DNA of 32,857 bases from NCBI RefSeq assembly GCF_004761865.1, contig NZ_SJDM01000035.1, positions 1-32,857 of the forward strand. Reading direction: 5' to 3'. Shown piece by piece: positions 7,529 through 16,202 of the stretch; the first letter of the stretch is position 1; each line of letters starts with the position of its first letter. Both the position numbers and the translations under genes were made by a program. The notes beneath the pieces are model-generated. The model was not told the origin of the DNA. It made no database searches and saw nothing but the letters and a program-made list of their open reading frames with translations. The DNA is from Crenalkalicoccus roseus. Lineage in GTDB: Bacteria > Pseudomonadota > Alphaproteobacteria > Acetobacterales > Acetobacteraceae.

Positions 7529-7556
7529 ATATAGCTTTCCCGCCCCTTCCCCGCAA
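7529..7556 (-). promoter_or_regulatory. Probable promoter of tRNA-Ala
   Basis: On the minus strand TTGCGG (7556-7551), 16 nt, then TATATC (7534-7529). The -10 box is the only AT-rich stretch in the region, and transcription would start about 20 nt before the tRNA 5' end. Confidence 0.55.
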
Positions 7557-7630
7557 GGCCCCGGCCGCCCCTTCCGCCCCCGGCGGCACGCGGCGTGGCT
7601 CTGGGCCGTGTCCGCGGGGCGGAGTACCCC

Positions 7631-7716
7631 AGCCGTCCACGATCTGCCTAGCCCGTTGTTTGTAGAGCGGAGGCTCACGCTCCCGGCCGGTTCCGGCCGT
7701 CCGCGATCTGCTCTAG
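7631..7716 (+). repeat. Composite palindromic repeat, copy 2 (module B, with a duplicated end)
   Basis: AGCCGTCCACGATCTGCCTAG (7631-7651) is a copy of the end of module B. It runs straight into a near-complete module B: GCCCGTTGTTTGTAGAGC, GGAGGCTCACGC, hairpin GGCCGG-TT-CCGGCC, and CCGTCCGCGATCTGCTCTAG ending at 7716. Module A is absent. Part of the roughly 260-bp gap between tRNA-Ala and scoA; apart from this repeat and the tRNA promoter I see nothing else certain in the gap. Confidence 0.8.
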
Positions 7717-7761
7717 GGTGCCGCCCCTGATCGAACCCGGTTGCAAGAGGAGCCTCGCCCC

Positions 7762-8505
7762 ATGCGGAAGGTCTATCCCGACGCCAAGGCCGCGCTCGCC
7801 GGCCTGCTGCGCGACGGCATGACGATCATGTCGGGCGGCTTCGGCCTGTGCGGCATCCCCTCCGCGCTGATCGAGGCCATCCGCGACAGCGGCGTGAAGG
7901 ACCTCACCGTCGTCTCCAACAACGCCGGGATCGACGATGCGGGCCTCGGCCTGCTGCTGCAGACCCGCCAGATCCGCAAGATGATCTCGAGCTACGTGGG
8001 CGAGAACAGGCTGTTCGCCGAGCAGTACCTGAAGGGCGAGCTGGAGATCGAGTTCAACCCGCAGGGCACGCTCGCCGAGCGCATCCGCGCCGGCGGCGCC
8101 GGCATCCCCGCCTTCTTCACCCGCACCGGCGTCGGCACCGACGTGGCGAAGGGCAAGGAGACGCGGGAGTTCGACGGCGAGACCTACGTGATGGAGCGCG
8201 GCCTGTTCGCCGACCTCGCCATCGTGCACGCCTACATGGGCGATACCGAGGGGAACCTGCGCTACCGCAAGACGGCGCGCAACTTCAACCCGATGATGGC
8301 CACCGCGGCGCGGGTGACGGTGGCGCAGGTGGAGCACCTGGTCCGCCCCGGCGAGATGGACCCGGACTGCATCCACACCCCCGGCGTCTTCGTGAAGCGC
8401 ATCGTCGCCCTGCCGCCGGGCTACGAGAAGCGGATCGAGCAGCGCACCGTGCGCCGGCGCGACCCCGCCGCCGCCGGCGCGGGCAGCGAGAACGCGGCGG
8501 CCTGA
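7762..8505 (+). CDS. scoA: 3-oxoacid CoA-transferase subunit A
   Basis: The alpha half of a two-subunit CoA-transferase that moves CoA from succinyl-CoA to 3-oxoacids such as acetoacetate. The protein is 247 residues. The N-terminal glycine motif [18 protein letters not shown] binds Co[18 protein letters not shown] and [19 protein letters not shown] are typical of the family. Near the C-terminus the sequence turns to a charged Ala-rich tail that may be dispensable. Start: ATG 7762 with AGAGGAG nine bases upstream; a TTG at 7741 would place the ribosome-binding site inside the gene. It is followed by scoB after 13 bp, so both are one transcript. Acetate-CoA transferase or 3-oxoadipate CoA-transferase activity cannot be excluded from sequence, but the family pattern favours the succinyl-CoA:3-ketoacid type. 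Confidence 0.92.
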   Translation: MRKVYPDAKAALAGLLRDGMTIMSGGFGLCGIPSALIEAIRDSGVKDLTVVSNNAGIDDAGLGLLLQTRQIRKMISSYVGENRLFAEQYLKGELEIEFNPQGTLAERIRAGGAGIPAFFTRTGVGTDVAKGKETREFDGETYVMERGLFADLAIVHAYMGDTEGNLRYRKTARNFNPMMATAARVTVAQVEHLVRPGEMDPDCIHTPGVFVKRIVALPPGYEKRIEQRTVRRRDPAAAGAGSENAAA

Positions 8506-8518
8506 GGAGGATCGGCAC

Positions 8519-9172
8519 ATGCCCTGGACCCGCGACGAGATGGCGGCCCGCGCCGCCCGCGAACTCGAGGACGGCTTCTACGTCAACCTCGGCATCGGCA
8601 TCCCGACGCTGGTGGCGAACCACGTGCCGCCCGGGATGAACGTGCAGCTGCAGAGCGAGAACGGCATGCTCGGCCTCGGCCCCTTCCCCTACGAGGGGGA
8701 GGAGGACCCCGACCTGATCAACGCCGGCAAGCAGACCATCACCGAACTGCCGACCAGCAGCTACTTCTCCTCCGCCGACAGCTTCGCGATGATCCGCGGC
8801 GGGCACATAGACCTCTCCATCCTCGGCGCGCTGCAGGTGGCGCAGAACGGCGACCTCGCCAACTGGATGATCCCCGGCAAGATGGTGAAGGGGATGGGCG
8901 GGGCGATGGACCTCGTCGCCGGGGTCAAGAAGGTGGTGGTGCTGATGGAGCACACCGCCGGCGGCAAGCCGAAGCTCCTGAAGCGCTGCACCCTGCCGCT
9001 GACCGGGGCGCGCGTGGTGGACCTCGTGATCACCGACCTCGCCGTGTTCGAGATCGCCCGCAAGGGGCCGGAGCGGATGCGCCTGGTCGAGCTCGCCCCC
9101 GGCGTCACCGAGGCCGAGGTGCGGGAGAAGACCGAGGCCGACTACGAGGTGGCGCTGGCCAAAGCGGCCTGA
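8519..9172 (+). CDS. scoB: 3-oxoacid CoA-transferase subunit B
   Basis: The beta half, 217 residues, carrying the active site. Glu47 in [14 protein letters not shown] is the catalytic glutamate that forms the enzyme-CoA thioester. [38 protein letters not shown] and [20 protein letters not shown] are classic subunit B signatures. AGGAGG lies upstream of the ATG. With scoA it links ketone-body or polyhydroxybutyrate breakdown to the TCA cycle; the 3-hydroxybutyryl-CoA dehydrogenase at 25329 may act in the same area of metabolism, though it is a separate locus. Confidence 0.94.
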   Translation: MPWTRDEMAARAARELEDGFYVNLGIGIPTLVANHVPPGMNVQLQSENGMLGLGPFPYEGEEDPDLINAGKQTITELPTSSYFSSADSFAMIRGGHIDLSILGALQVAQNGDLANWMIPGKMVKGMGGAMDLVAGVKKVVVLMEHTAGGKPKLLKRCTLPLTGARVVDLVITDLAVFEIARKGPERMRLVELAPGVTEAEVREKTEADYEVALAKAA

Positions 9173-9236
9173 GCGGCGCCCCCGCAGGAGCGTTGCGATA
9201 CCGAAGCGTCCGGTGCAGGATGGCGCCGCGGGCCTT

Positions 9237-9256
9237 CCCGCCGGACCGCCGGCGGG
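9237..9256. terminator. Strong GC hairpin after scoB
   Basis: CCCGCCGG-ACCG-CCGGCGGG, a perfect 8-bp stem with a 4-nt loop, 64 bp after the scoB stop. No T-run follows, so it is at best an atypical terminator or a 3'-end stabiliser; it could also lie in the folE leader. The rest of the 9173-9314 gap shows no clear promoter. Confidence 0.4.
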
Positions 9257-9314
9257 AGAAGCGGCCCGCCGGCGGCTCCTCCCGCGCCGCCGCTCCTGCC
9301 TCGAGGATGCCCCC

Positions 9315-9953
9315 TTGAACATCCAGACGCCGCCCGACCGCCTGGCTCCCCGCGCCGCCGGCCCCGCACGCCCCAGCCGCGCCGAGGCGGAGGCCGCCGT
9401 GCGCACCCTGATCCGCTGGGCCGGCGACGACCCGGACCGCGAGGGGCTGGTGGACACCCCCGCCCGCGTCGCCCGCGCCTACGAGGAGTTCTTCGCCGGC
9501 TACGCGCTCGACCCGGTGGAGCTGCTCGCCCGCTCCTTCGAGGAGACGGACGGCTACGACGAGATGATCGTGCTGCGCGACATCCGCGTGGAGTCCCACT
9601 GCGAGCACCACATGGTGCCGATCATCGGCCGCGCCCATGTCGCCTACCTGCCGGAGGGTCGGGTGGTCGGCATCTCCAAGCTGGCGCGGCTGGTCGAGGC
9701 CTATGCCAGGCGCCTGCAGATCCAGGAGAAGCTGACGGCGCAGATCGCCAACACCATCGCCGAGGTGCTGAAGCCCAAGGGGGTGGCCGTGGTGATCGAG
9801 GCGGCGCACCAGTGCATGACCACGCGCGGCGTGCACAAGCCGGGCGTCACCATGGTGACCAGCCGGATGCTCGGCGCCTTCCGCGACGACCCGGCGACGC
9901 GCCGGGAGTTCCTGGCGATCATCGGCGGCGGCCGCGGCGCGGCCGGGGGCTGA
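9315..9953 (+). CDS. folE: GTP cyclohydrolase I
   Basis: Converts GTP to 7,8-dihydroneopterin triphosphate, the first step to tetrahydrofolate. The protein is 212 residues and close to the family norm. Zinc ligands are Cys96 ([11 protein letters not shown]) and Cys167 (HQCMTTRGV), with His99 in the first motif; [27 protein letters not shown] is the central signature, and the C-terminus [19 protein letters not shown] is typical. Start: TTG 9315, with GAGGA seven bases upstream. An in-frame GTG at 9213 would add 34 Arg/Pro-rich residues across a GC hairpin and is less likely. No standard riboswitch is recognisable. folP, needed later in the same pathway, lies at 29469. Confidence 0.95.
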   Translation: MNIQTPPDRLAPRAAGPARPSRAEAEAAVRTLIRWAGDDPDREGLVDTPARVARAYEEFFAGYALDPVELLARSFEETDGYDEMIVLRDIRVESHCEHHMVPIIGRAHVAYLPEGRVVGISKLARLVEAYARRLQIQEKLTAQIANTIAEVLKPKGVAVVIEAAHQCMTTRGVHKPGVTMVTSRMLGAFRDDPATRREFLAIIGGGRGAAGG

Positions 9954-9976
9954 GGCGCGGCCCGCCGCGGCGCCGC

Positions 9977-10348
9977 TCAGCAGTCCCGCAGGGCGTGGTG
10001 GCGGGCCCGCTCCGCCTGCCGCGCCGCCGCCTCCGCGAGGCTGAGATCCTGCTGCTGCACCCAGGCCGGGGCGCCCGCATGGAGACTGAGCCGCGCGTCC
10101 CGCGCCGCCAGCGCCGCCTCCCGCTCCGCCGCCCGCGCCTCGAGTTCCGCGCGCCGGCAGTAGGGGTCCACCGCCGCGCGCCCGAACCCGGCGCCGCCCC
10201 CCTCGGCCACGAGTCCGGTGGCGGGCGCGCCCGGGAGGTAGACCCCGGCGGGGGGCGGGGCCGGCCGCTCCTGCACCACGGTGCAGCCGGCGAGGAGGCC
10301 GAGGGCCGCCGGCAGGGCCGGCCAGAGGGGAAGTCGTCGGGGCCGCAT
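9977..10348 (-). CDS. Small lipoprotein of unknown function
   Basis: A 123-residue protein with a lipoprotein signal peptide: basic RPRR start, hydrophobic core and LLAGC with Cys22 as the lipidation site. The mature part begins with a Pro-rich linker, contains PYCRRAELEARAAEREAALAARDARLSLHAG, a charged helix that may form a coiled coil, and ends in LRDC. I do not recognise a family. ATG 10348 has AAGGA nine bases upstream. It is divergent from the GlcG-like gene, sharing a 142-bp gap, and convergent with folE. The helical part suggests a surface-tethered oligomer, but this is a guess. Confidence 0.65.
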   Translation of the reverse strand: MRPRRLPLWPALPAALGLLAGCTVVQERPAPPPAGVYLPGAPATGLVAEGGGAGFGRAAVDPYCRRAELEARAAEREAALAARDARLSLHAGAPAWVQQQDLSLAEAAARQAERARHHALRDC

Positions 10349-10490
10349 GGCGGGGTCGTCCTTGCGCAGCGGAACGTCGCGCCGGCTGTGACGCCGCCGG
10401 CCGGGCCGGGTTGCACCTCCCGCCGGTCCCCCCTTGCCGGCGCGGCGCCGGCGGGCTCCCCTGTGCCGCGACGATGGAGGAGGAATCGCC

Positions 10491-10961
10491 TTGCCCGACC
10501 AGACCGCCCCCCGCAGCGCCGTCAACGGCCTGACCCTCGCGCAGGCGAACGCCATCCTGGAGGCCGCGCTGGCCAAGGGGCGGGCGCTGAACCTGCTGCC
10601 GCTCACCGTCGCCGTCCTGGACGCCGGCGGGCAGCTCAAGGCGCTGCAGCGGGAGGACGGCAGCAGCCTGCTCCGCCCCGAGATCGCGATCGGCAAGGCC
10701 TACGGCGCGCTCGCCCTCGGCCTCGGCGGGCGGGAGCTGGCGCGCCGCGCCCAGGCCATGGCGGGCTTCATGAACGCGCTCTCCGACCTGGCCGGGGGGC
10801 GGGCGGTGCCGGTGCCGGGCGGCGTGCTGGCCTGCGACGCGGCGGGGGTGATCCTCGGCGCGGTCGGCATCAGCGGCGACGTCTCGGCCCAGGACGAGGT
10901 CTGCGCCATCGCCGGGATCGAGGCGGCCGGGCTGCGGGCGGAGACCGGCGACCCCGGCTGA
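10491..10961 (+). CDS. GlcG/HbpS-family protein (DUF336)
   Basis: A 156-residue cytoplasmic-looking protein of the GlcG/HbpS/Corrinoid-adenosyltransferase-like fold. Signatures are LTLAQANAILEAALAKG, VAVLDAGGQLKALQREDG, the IAIGKAYGA helix and the C-terminal VPGGVLxCDAAGVILGAVGISGDVSAQDEVCAIAGI. Family members include HbpS, a haem-binding redox sensor of Streptomyces, and GlcG of glycolate operons. No signal peptide or neighbouring glycolate oxidase is present, so the role cannot be named. Start: TTG 10491 preceded by GGAGGAGGA. An upstream in-frame TTG (10434) would add a basic extension and is rejected. The gene is 92 bp before a secreted PRC-barrel protein on the same strand. Confidence 0.82.
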   Translation: MPDQTAPRSAVNGLTLAQANAILEAALAKGRALNLLPLTVAVLDAGGQLKALQREDGSSLLRPEIAIGKAYGALALGLGGRELARRAQAMAGFMNALSDLAGGRAVPVPGGVLACDAAGVILGAVGISGDVSAQDEVCAIAGIEAAGLRAETGDPG

Positions 10962-11053
10962 GCCGCCCCGCAACCCCCGGTCGTTGCAGGGCGTTCTCCC
11001 CGGCATCGCCGGCGCCGCGCGCGCCCGGACCGAGCCAAGGGGAGCGACCACGC

Positions 11054-11803
11054 ATGACCAGCCGCACGCACCTGCTCGCCATGACCGCCGTCGCGGGCCT
11101 CCTCGCCGCGCCCGTGCTCGCCCAGCAGGGCGGCAGCGCGGGCGGCGGCAGCTCCATGCAGCCGCAGACCACGCAGACCACGCCGCAGCAGGGGCCGCTC
11201 GGCGGCGCCCCCGCCGCGCGCGGCGGCGCCACCGGCGGGGCCGGCACGGCCACGACCCAGCCGGGCGCGGCGGGCTCGGTGGCCCCGCGTCCGCCCCAGA
11301 CCGAGACGACCGTGGGCACCGTCCCGCCCCAGCCCCCGGCCGGCGGCGCCGCCCCCCAGGGCGGCAGCGGCGCCGGCGCGACCGGCGCGCAGCCCGGAGG
11401 CGGCGCGACAGGCGGGGCCGGGCCGGATCGGGGCGCGGCGGCCCCCGCCCCCGGCGGCCGCGCGGCCGAGACACCCGCCGCCGCCCTCGGCGCCGAGACC
11501 GCGGCGCTGCGCAACGCCCGCCGCGCCACCAAGGTGATCGGCTCCAGCGTCTACAACGAGGGCAATGAGAGCATCGGCGAGGTGGACGACATCCTGATCC
11601 CGCCGCCCGGCGGGGGGGAGCCGGTGGCGGTGCTCTCGGTCGGCGGCTTCCTCGGCATCGGCGCGCGGCTGGTCGCCGTTCACTATGAGCGGTTGAAGTG
11701 GGACGCGCAGAACAACCGCCTGGTGATGCCGGGCGCGAGCCGCGACGCGTTGAACGCGCTGCCGCGCTTCAGCTACGACGCCGTCGCCGCGCCGCGCGGC
11801 TGA
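11054..11803 (+). CDS. Secreted PRC-barrel domain protein
   Basis: A 249-residue exported protein. Residues 1-23 form a signal peptide ([18 protein letters not shown], cleavage before QQ). Residues 24-150 are a long low-complexity linker rich in Gly, Ala, Pro, Gln and Thr. A PRC-barrel domain starts near 158: [24 protein letters not shown], then [30 protein letters not shown]-barrel proteins of this secreted type are common in Acetobacteraceae and Rhizobiales; their function is mostly unknown. AGGGGAG precedes the ATG. A GC hairpin follows directly after the stop. The linker may span the periplasm or cell-wall space, which is inference. Confidence 0.85.
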   Translation: MTSRTHLLAMTAVAGLLAAPVLAQQGGSAGGGSSMQPQTTQTTPQQGPLGGAPAARGGATGGAGTATTQPGAAGSVAPRPPQTETTVGTVPPQPPAGGAAPQGGSGAGATGAQPGGGATGGAGPDRGAAAPAPGGRAAETPAAALGAETAALRNARRATKVIGSSVYNEGNESIGEVDDILIPPPGGGEPVAVLSVGGFLGIGARLVAVHYERLKWDAQNNRLVMPGASRDALNALPRFSYDAVAAPRG

Positions 11804-11807
11804 GGCG

Positions 11808-11822
11808 CCGCGCCCGGCGCGG
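11808..11822 (+). terminator. Possible terminator after the PRC-barrel gene
   Basis: CCGCGC-CCG-GCGCGG, a perfect 6-bp stem starting 4 bp after the stop, followed within two bases by TTT only. The T-run is too short for a confident intrinsic terminator. Confidence 0.4.
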
Positions 11823-11825
11823 GGT

Positions 11826-11854
11826 TTGACGCGCGGGGGGCTTTGCGGCCAAAT
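11826..11854 (+). promoter_or_regulatory. Weak candidate promoter for argD-argF-hslO
   Basis: TTGACG (11826-11831), 17-nt spacer, CCAAAT (11849-11854). The -35 box is good, the -10 box poor. The position, after a terminator-like hairpin and about 85 bp before the argD start, fits. Confidence 0.35.
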
Positions 11855-11939
11855 CCCCGCTTCCCCCGGAAGCGCCCCGGACGGGACGCCGCGGCGTCCC
11901 GGCGGCCGCGGGCGCGGGGGAGATCCGGAGAGTGCCGTC

Positions 11940-13142
11940 GTGATCCCCGTGCTGATGCCGACCTACAATCGCGCCGACCTCGCCTTCGAGCGGGGCGAGG
12001 GCGCCTGGCTGTGGACGGCGGATCAGCGACGATTCCTCGATTTCGGCTCCGGCATCGCCACCTCCAGCATCGGCCACGCCCACCCGCACCTGGTGCGGGC
12101 GATCGCCGAGCAGGCGGGGCGGGTGATGCACGTCTCCAACCTCTACCGCATCCCGGAGGCCGAGAGGCTGGCGGCGCGGCTGGTGGAGACCTCCTTCGCC
12201 GACAGCGTCTTCTTCTGCAACTCGGGCGCCGAGGCGAACGAGGGCATGATCAAGGCGGTGCGCAAGTACCACGCCGAGACCGGCCACCCCGAGCGCTACC
12301 GCGTGATCTGCTTCGAGGGCGCCTTCCACGGCCGCACCCTGGCGATGCTCGCCGCCACCGGCAACGAGAAGTACCTCGCCGGCTTCGGCCCGCCCGTGGA
12401 CGGCTTCGACCACGTGCCCTTCGGCAACATGAACGCGGTGCGCGCCGCCATCACGCCGCAGACGGCGGGCATCCTGATCGAGCCCATCCAGGGCGAGGGC
12501 GGGGTGCGCCCCGCCAGCCTGCAATTCCTGCGCGACCTGCGCGCCGCCTGCGACGAGTACGGGCTGCTGCTGGCGCTCGACGAGGTGCAGAGCGGCATGG
12601 GGCGCTCCGGCAGGCTGTGGGCGCACCAGTGGGCGGGGATCGAGCCGGACGTGATGTCCTCGGCCAAGGGCATCGGCGGCGGCTTCCCGCTCGGCGCCAT
12701 CCTGGCGAAGGAGAGGGTGGCGCAGTACCTGAAGCCCGGCACCCACGGCTCCACCTTCGGCGGCAACCCGCTCGCCTGCGCCGCCGGCAACGCGGTGCTG
12801 GACGTGATCCTGGCGCCGGGCTTCCTCGAGCGGGTGGACCGCGTGGCGCGCCACCTCTGGCGCGGGCTCGAGGCCCTGGCGCAGCGTCACCCGGCGGTGG
12901 TGGAGGGCGTGCAGGGTGCGGGGCTGCTGCTCGGCCTGAAGCTGAAGCCCGAGGTCGGCAACACCGACATGCAGGCCGCCGCGGCGGCGGAGGGCCTGCT
13001 GACCGTGGCGGCGGGGATGAACGTGCTGCGCCTGGCGCCGCCGCTCATCATCACCGAGGCGGAGGCGGACGAGGCGCTGCGGCTGCTCGACCGCGCCTGC
13101 CGGCGCGCCGCGCCGCAGGCGGCGCGGGACGCCGCGCAATGA
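11940..13142 (+). CDS. argD: Acetylornithine aminotransferase
   Basis: A PLP-dependent class III aminotransferase that converts N-acetylglutamate semialdehyde to N-acetylornithine in arginine synthesis. 400 residues. Signatures: [41 protein letters not shown] (phosphate-binding), [31 protein letters not shown] (aspartate binding the pyridine nitrogen) and [14 protein letters not shown] with the Schiff-base Lys243. Start: GTG 11940 with GGAG nine bases upstream, giving [23 protein letters not shown] as in homologues; earlier in-frame codons encode a Pro/Arg/Gly-rich stretch. Its TGA overlaps the argF ATG by 4 nt, so the two are translated from one transcript. It may also act in lysine synthesis, as ArgD does in E. 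coli. Confidence 0.95.
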   Translation: MIPVLMPTYNRADLAFERGEGAWLWTADQRRFLDFGSGIATSSIGHAHPHLVRAIAEQAGRVMHVSNLYRIPEAERLAARLVETSFADSVFFCNSGAEANEGMIKAVRKYHAETGHPERYRVICFEGAFHGRTLAMLAATGNEKYLAGFGPPVDGFDHVPFGNMNAVRAAITPQTAGILIEPIQGEGGVRPASLQFLRDLRAACDEYGLLLALDEVQSGMGRSGRLWAHQWAGIEPDVMSSAKGIGGGFPLGAILAKERVAQYLKPGTHGSTFGGNPLACAAGNAVLDVILAPGFLERVDRVARHLWRGLEALAQRHPAVVEGVQGAGLLLGLKLKPEVGNTDMQAAAAAEGLLTVAAGMNVLRLAPPLIITEAEADEALRLLDRACRRAAPQAARDAAQ

Positions 13143-14086
13143 GCGCCGCCCTGGCCGTGGCGGGAGGGCGCGAGCCCCCCCGCCACTTCCTCGAGCTGAT
13201 GGACCACGACACGGCGACGCTGAGGCGCATGCTCGACCTCGGGGCGCGGGCCAAGCGCGGCGAGATCGCCGGCCGGCCGCTTGCCGGCCGGGCGGTCGCG
13301 CTGATCTTCGAGAAGCCCTCGACGCGCACCCGCGTCTCCTTCGAGGTCGGCATCCGCCAGCTCGGCGGCGAGGCGGTGGTGCTCTCCTCGAAGGAGATGC
13401 AGCTCGGGCGCGGCGAGACGCCGGCGGACACGGCGCGGGTGCTCTCCCGCTACGTGGACGCGATCATGCTGCGCACCGACAGCGTGGCCAAGCTGCGCGA
13501 GCTCGCCGAGCACGCGACGGTGCCGGTGATCAACGGCCTGACCGACGTCTCCCACCCCTGCCAGCTCATGGCCGACGTGATGACCTTCGAGGAGCATCGC
13601 GGCCCGATCGCCGGCCAGGTGGTGGCCTGGACCGGCGACGGCAACAACGTGGCGCAGAGCTTCATCCAGGCCGCGGCGCGCTTCGGCTTCACCCTGCGCG
13701 TGGCGACCCCGCCCGAGCTCGCGCCCCCGGCACAGCTCGTGGACTGGGCGCGGCGGGAGGGGGCGCAGATCGAGCTGACCTCGGATCCGGTGGCGGCGGT
13801 GCGCGGCGCCCGCTGCGTGGTGACCGACACCTGGGTCTCGATGTCGGACGAGAAGGACGGGGCGGCGGCGAACCGCCACAACCTGCTCGCGCCCTACCAG
13901 CTCAACGCCGCGCTGCTGCGCCATGCCGCGCCGGACGCGCTGGTGATGCACTGCCTGCCGGCGCATCGCGGCGAGGAGATCACCGACGAGGTGATGGACG
14001 GCCCGCAATCCGTGGTGTTCGACGAGGCGGAGAACCGGCTGCACGCCCAGAAGGGCGTGCTGCTCTGGGCGCTCGGCCTCGGCTGA
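13139..14086 (+). CDS. argF: Ornithine carbamoyltransferase
   Basis: Condenses ornithine with carbamoyl phosphate to citrulline. 315 residues, normal for the family. The carbamoyl-phosphate loop STRTR is at 61-65 ([15 protein letters not shown]), HPCQ at 139-142, the ornithine-binding DGNNVAQS lies around 165, WVSMSDEKD near 236 carries the SMG-type loop in the form SMSDE, and HCLPAHRG (271-278) holds the catalytic cysteine. All key residues are present. The ATG lies in an ATGA overlap with argD. hslO follows after 86 bp; argD-argF-hslO is a conserved alphaproteobacterial order. Confidence 0.96.
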   Translation: MSAALAVAGGREPPRHFLELMDHDTATLRRMLDLGARAKRGEIAGRPLAGRAVALIFEKPSTRTRVSFEVGIRQLGGEAVVLSSKEMQLGRGETPADTARVLSRYVDAIMLRTDSVAKLRELAEHATVPVINGLTDVSHPCQLMADVMTFEEHRGPIAGQVVAWTGDGNNVAQSFIQAAARFGFTLRVATPPELAPPAQLVDWARREGAQIELTSDPVAAVRGARCVVTDTWVSMSDEKDGAAANRHNLLAPYQLNAALLRHAAPDALVMHCLPAHRGEEITDEVMDGPQSVVFDEAENRLHAQKGVLLWALGLG

Positions 14087-14172
14087 GGGCGCCGCGGCGC
14101 GGGACGGCGGCACCCTGTCCGCGGACGCCGCCCCCACCTATCTCAAGGCGTGATGGCCGAAGGTTTGCCGCA

Positions 14173-15150
14173 TTGACCTCCCCCACCGAACCCTCCAGCA
14201 CGCCCGACTTCCTGCGCCACGACCGCCCGCCGGTGCCCGACGTGACGGTGCCGCGCGGCGTGCAGCCCTTCCACCTGCAGCACAAGCCGGTGCGCGGCCG
14301 TCTGGTCCGCCTCGGCCCGCTCTCCGACGCCCTGCTGACGCGCCACGATCACCCGCCTGCCATCGCCCGGCTGATGGGGGAGGCGCTGGCGCTGACCGCG
14401 GGCCTCGCGGCGGCGCTGAAATTCCGCGGCAGCTTCTCCCTCCAGGTGAAGGGGAACGGCGCGGTGCCGATGCTGCTCGCCGACTGCACCGATGACGGGG
14501 CGCTGCGCGGCTACGCGCGGGCCGAGCCGGCGCGGCTGCAGGCGGCGCTGGCGGTGGAGGCGGAGCCGCCGGCCGCCGCCCTGCTCGGGGAGGGCTATCT
14601 CGCCTTCACCTGCGACCAGGGGCCGGAGATGGACCGCTACCAGGGCATCGTCTCCATCGAGGGGACGACGCTCGCGGACATGACGCGGCACTATTTCCGC
14701 ACCTCTGAGCAGCTCCGCGCCCATGTGCAGCTCGCCTGCGCGCGGACCGCGGCGGGCTGGCGCGCCGCGGCGCTGATCCTGGAACGCGTCGCCGGAGAGG
14801 GCGGCGTGGACCCGGCGCTGAGCGAGGAGGCGCAGGAGGAGGCCTGGCGCACCGCCCTCGCCCTCGCCGCCACGCTGACCGAGGCGGAGCTGCTGGACGA
14901 CGCGCTGCCGCCCGCGCGGCTGCTGCACCGCCTGTTCCACGCTGAGGGGCTGGTGCTCGACCGGCCGCGCCCGCTCTCCTACGGCTGCCGCTGCTCCCGC
15001 GCCCGCCTCGCCTCGGTGCTGACCGGCTTCCCGGCCGAGGATCTCGACCACATGGCCGAGAACGGCGCCATCACCATGACCTGCGAGTTCTGCAACATCG
15101 ATTTCCGCTTCGAGCGGGCGGATGTGCGGCCCGGCGCCGGCCGCGCCTGA
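14173..15150 (+). CDS. hslO: Hsp33 redox-regulated chaperone
   Basis: A 325-residue holdase chaperone that is off when reduced and zinc-bound, and is switched on by oxidative unfolding. N-terminal signatures are VRGRLVRLGPLSDALLTRHDHP and LMGEALALTAGLAAALKFRGSFSLQVKGNG. The C-terminal zinc switch is complete: Cys272 and Cys274 in SYGCRCSR and Cys304 and Cys307 in TCEFCNIDFRF. A roughly 35-residue N-terminal extension precedes the family start. The start codon is a TTG at 14173 (preceded by GAAGG); no better ATG exists, though a later start cannot be excluded. A stem GGCGGC/GCCGCC lies in the 86-bp gap after argF. The conserved position after argF is unexplained functionally. Confidence 0.92.
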   Translation: MTSPTEPSSTPDFLRHDRPPVPDVTVPRGVQPFHLQHKPVRGRLVRLGPLSDALLTRHDHPPAIARLMGEALALTAGLAAALKFRGSFSLQVKGNGAVPMLLADCTDDGALRGYARAEPARLQAALAVEAEPPAAALLGEGYLAFTCDQGPEMDRYQGIVSIEGTTLADMTRHYFRTSEQLRAHVQLACARTAAGWRAAALILERVAGEGGVDPALSEEAQEEAWRTALALAATLTEAELLDDALPPARLLHRLFHAEGLVLDRPRPLSYGCRCSRARLASVLTGFPAEDLDHMAENGAITMTCEFCNIDFRFERADVRPGAGRA

Positions 15151-15201
15151 GCCGCCGCGCGCCCGGCCGCGCCCGTCCTTCCAGGGAGGAGAGGAAGCCG
15201 C

Positions 15202-15804
15202 ATGCCGAACCGGCGCCATGTCCTGCTGCTGCCGCTGCTGGCCCCCGCCTGCGCCCCGCGCGAGGCGCCGCCCGTCGCGCCCCCGGCGCCGATCGGCTAC
15301 CGCCACCTGCTGCCGCTGCCGCTGAACGTCGCCGCGCTCGAGATCCTGGAGGCGGACCCGCCGCCGCCGCCGGGCGATGTCGGCGCCACCCTCTCCCCGC
15401 GCCCGGCCGAGGCGGTGCGGATCATGGCCCGCGACCGGCTCTCCGCCATCGGCACGCAGGGGCGGGCGGTGTTCGCCGTCACCCGCGCCGGGATCGCGCG
15501 CGGGCCGGGGGAGGCGCTGACCTGCCTGGTGGGCTGCCGGCTGGACATCCTCTCCCCCGCCGGCGCCCGGCTCGGCTTCATCGAGGCCGAGGCGCGCGCC
15601 GCGGCGACCGGGGCGGAGGCGGCGCGCCCCTGGGCGGCGGAGCGGCTGCTGCGCACCGCCATGGACCAGCTCAATGTCGAGTTCGAGTTCCAGCTTCGCC
15701 GCAACCTGCGCGACTGGCTGGTGGCGGTGCCGCCGGGCACGTGGGGCGGCGTGCCCGCCCCGCCCCCGGGCGGGGTGACGCGCGAGGACCTGCCGAGGAG
15801 CTAG
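15202..15804 (+). CDS. Putative lipoprotein of unknown function
   Basis: A 200-residue protein with a short signal peptide (RRHVLLLPLLAPAC); Cys17 is the probable lipidation site, although LAPAC is a less typical lipobox. The mature part starts with a Pro/Ala-rich linker and continues with LPLNVAALEILEADPPPP, then DRLSAIGTQGRAVFAVTRAGI and a helix rich in Ala/Arg with AMDQLNVEFEFQLRRNLRDWL. I do not recognise the family. GAGGAGAGGAAG precedes the ATG. The stop codon TAG is 4 bp before the ridA ATG, so hslO, this gene, ridA and recX may be co-transcribed. Confidence 0.72.
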   Translation: MPNRRHVLLLPLLAPACAPREAPPVAPPAPIGYRHLLPLPLNVAALEILEADPPPPPGDVGATLSPRPAEAVRIMARDRLSAIGTQGRAVFAVTRAGIARGPGEALTCLVGCRLDILSPAGARLGFIEAEARAAATGAEAARPWAAERLLRTAMDQLNVEFEFQLRRNLRDWLVAVPPGTWGGVPAPPPGGVTREDLPRS

Positions 15805-15808
15805 AGCC

Positions 15809-16195
15809 ATGCCCATCACCTTCGTGAACCCGGACACCGTGCACCCGACCGGCGGCCGCTACGCCCATGCGGCGCTGGTCGAGGGGCCGGGGCGGCGGCT
15901 GGTGATCTCCGGCCAGGTCGGCACCCGCCCCGATGGCGGCATCGCCGAGGGGGGCGAGGCGCAGATCGCCCAGGCGCTGGAGAACCTCAGGGCCATCCTG
16001 GCCTCCCAGGGGATGGGGCCGGCGAACATCGTCAAGATGACCGTGTTCCTGACCGACCCCGGCCTGATCGGACCCTGGCGCGAGGCGCGCGCCCGGGCGC
16101 TGGAGGGCCACGCCCCGGCGAGCACGCTGCTGATCGTGGCGGGGCTCGCCGATCCGCGCCTCGTCGTCGAGGTGGAGGCCGAGGCCTTCGCCTGA
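15809..16195 (+). CDS. RidA-family protein lacking the catalytic arginine
   Basis: A 128-residue protein of the YjgF/YER057c/UK114 family. VISGQVGTRPDGGIAEGGEAQIAQALENLRAIL and IVKMTVFLTD are family hallmarks. True RidA enzymes hydrolyse reactive enamines/imines and need an Arg at position 105 (PARSCVEVA in the E. coli type); here the aligned segment reads HAPASTLLIVAGL, with Ser105. It therefore probably belongs to one of the Rid subfamilies without deaminase activity, and its substrate is unknown; I gave no gene symbol for that reason. AGGAG lies about 11 bases before the ATG. recX follows after 7 bp. Confidence 0.85.
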   Translation: MPITFVNPDTVHPTGGRYAHAALVEGPGRRLVISGQVGTRPDGGIAEGGEAQIAQALENLRAILASQGMGPANIVKMTVFLTDPGLIGPWREARARALEGHAPASTLLIVAGLADPRLVVEVEAEAFA

Positions 16196-16202
16196 GGCCG
16201 CC

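Noticed and set aside
9213-9314. N-terminal extension of folE from GTG 9213
   Set aside because: It would read through a perfect GC hairpin and encode Arg/Pro-rich sequence; TTG 9315 has GAGGA at the right distance and gives the family length.
9173-9314. Riboswitch upstream of folE, or a SAM riboswitch near xre
   Set aside because: The hairpins seen do not fit a riboswitch core that I recognise, and no metK gene is present near xre.
9977-9990. 14-nt match TCAGCAGTCCCGCA to 3191-3204, both encoding C-terminal LRDC
   Set aside because: A repeat of this length is expected once or twice by chance in a window of this size and composition, and the flanks do not match.
10978-11002. GGTCGTTGCAGGGCG resembling part of repeat module B
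   Set aside because: Only about 15 bases resemble the element, without the hairpins or the GATCTGCTC end; most likely chance.
14152-14175. Seven-codon ORF before hslO
   Set aside because: Too short to judge; no leader-peptide features such as regulatory codon runs or a following attenuator.
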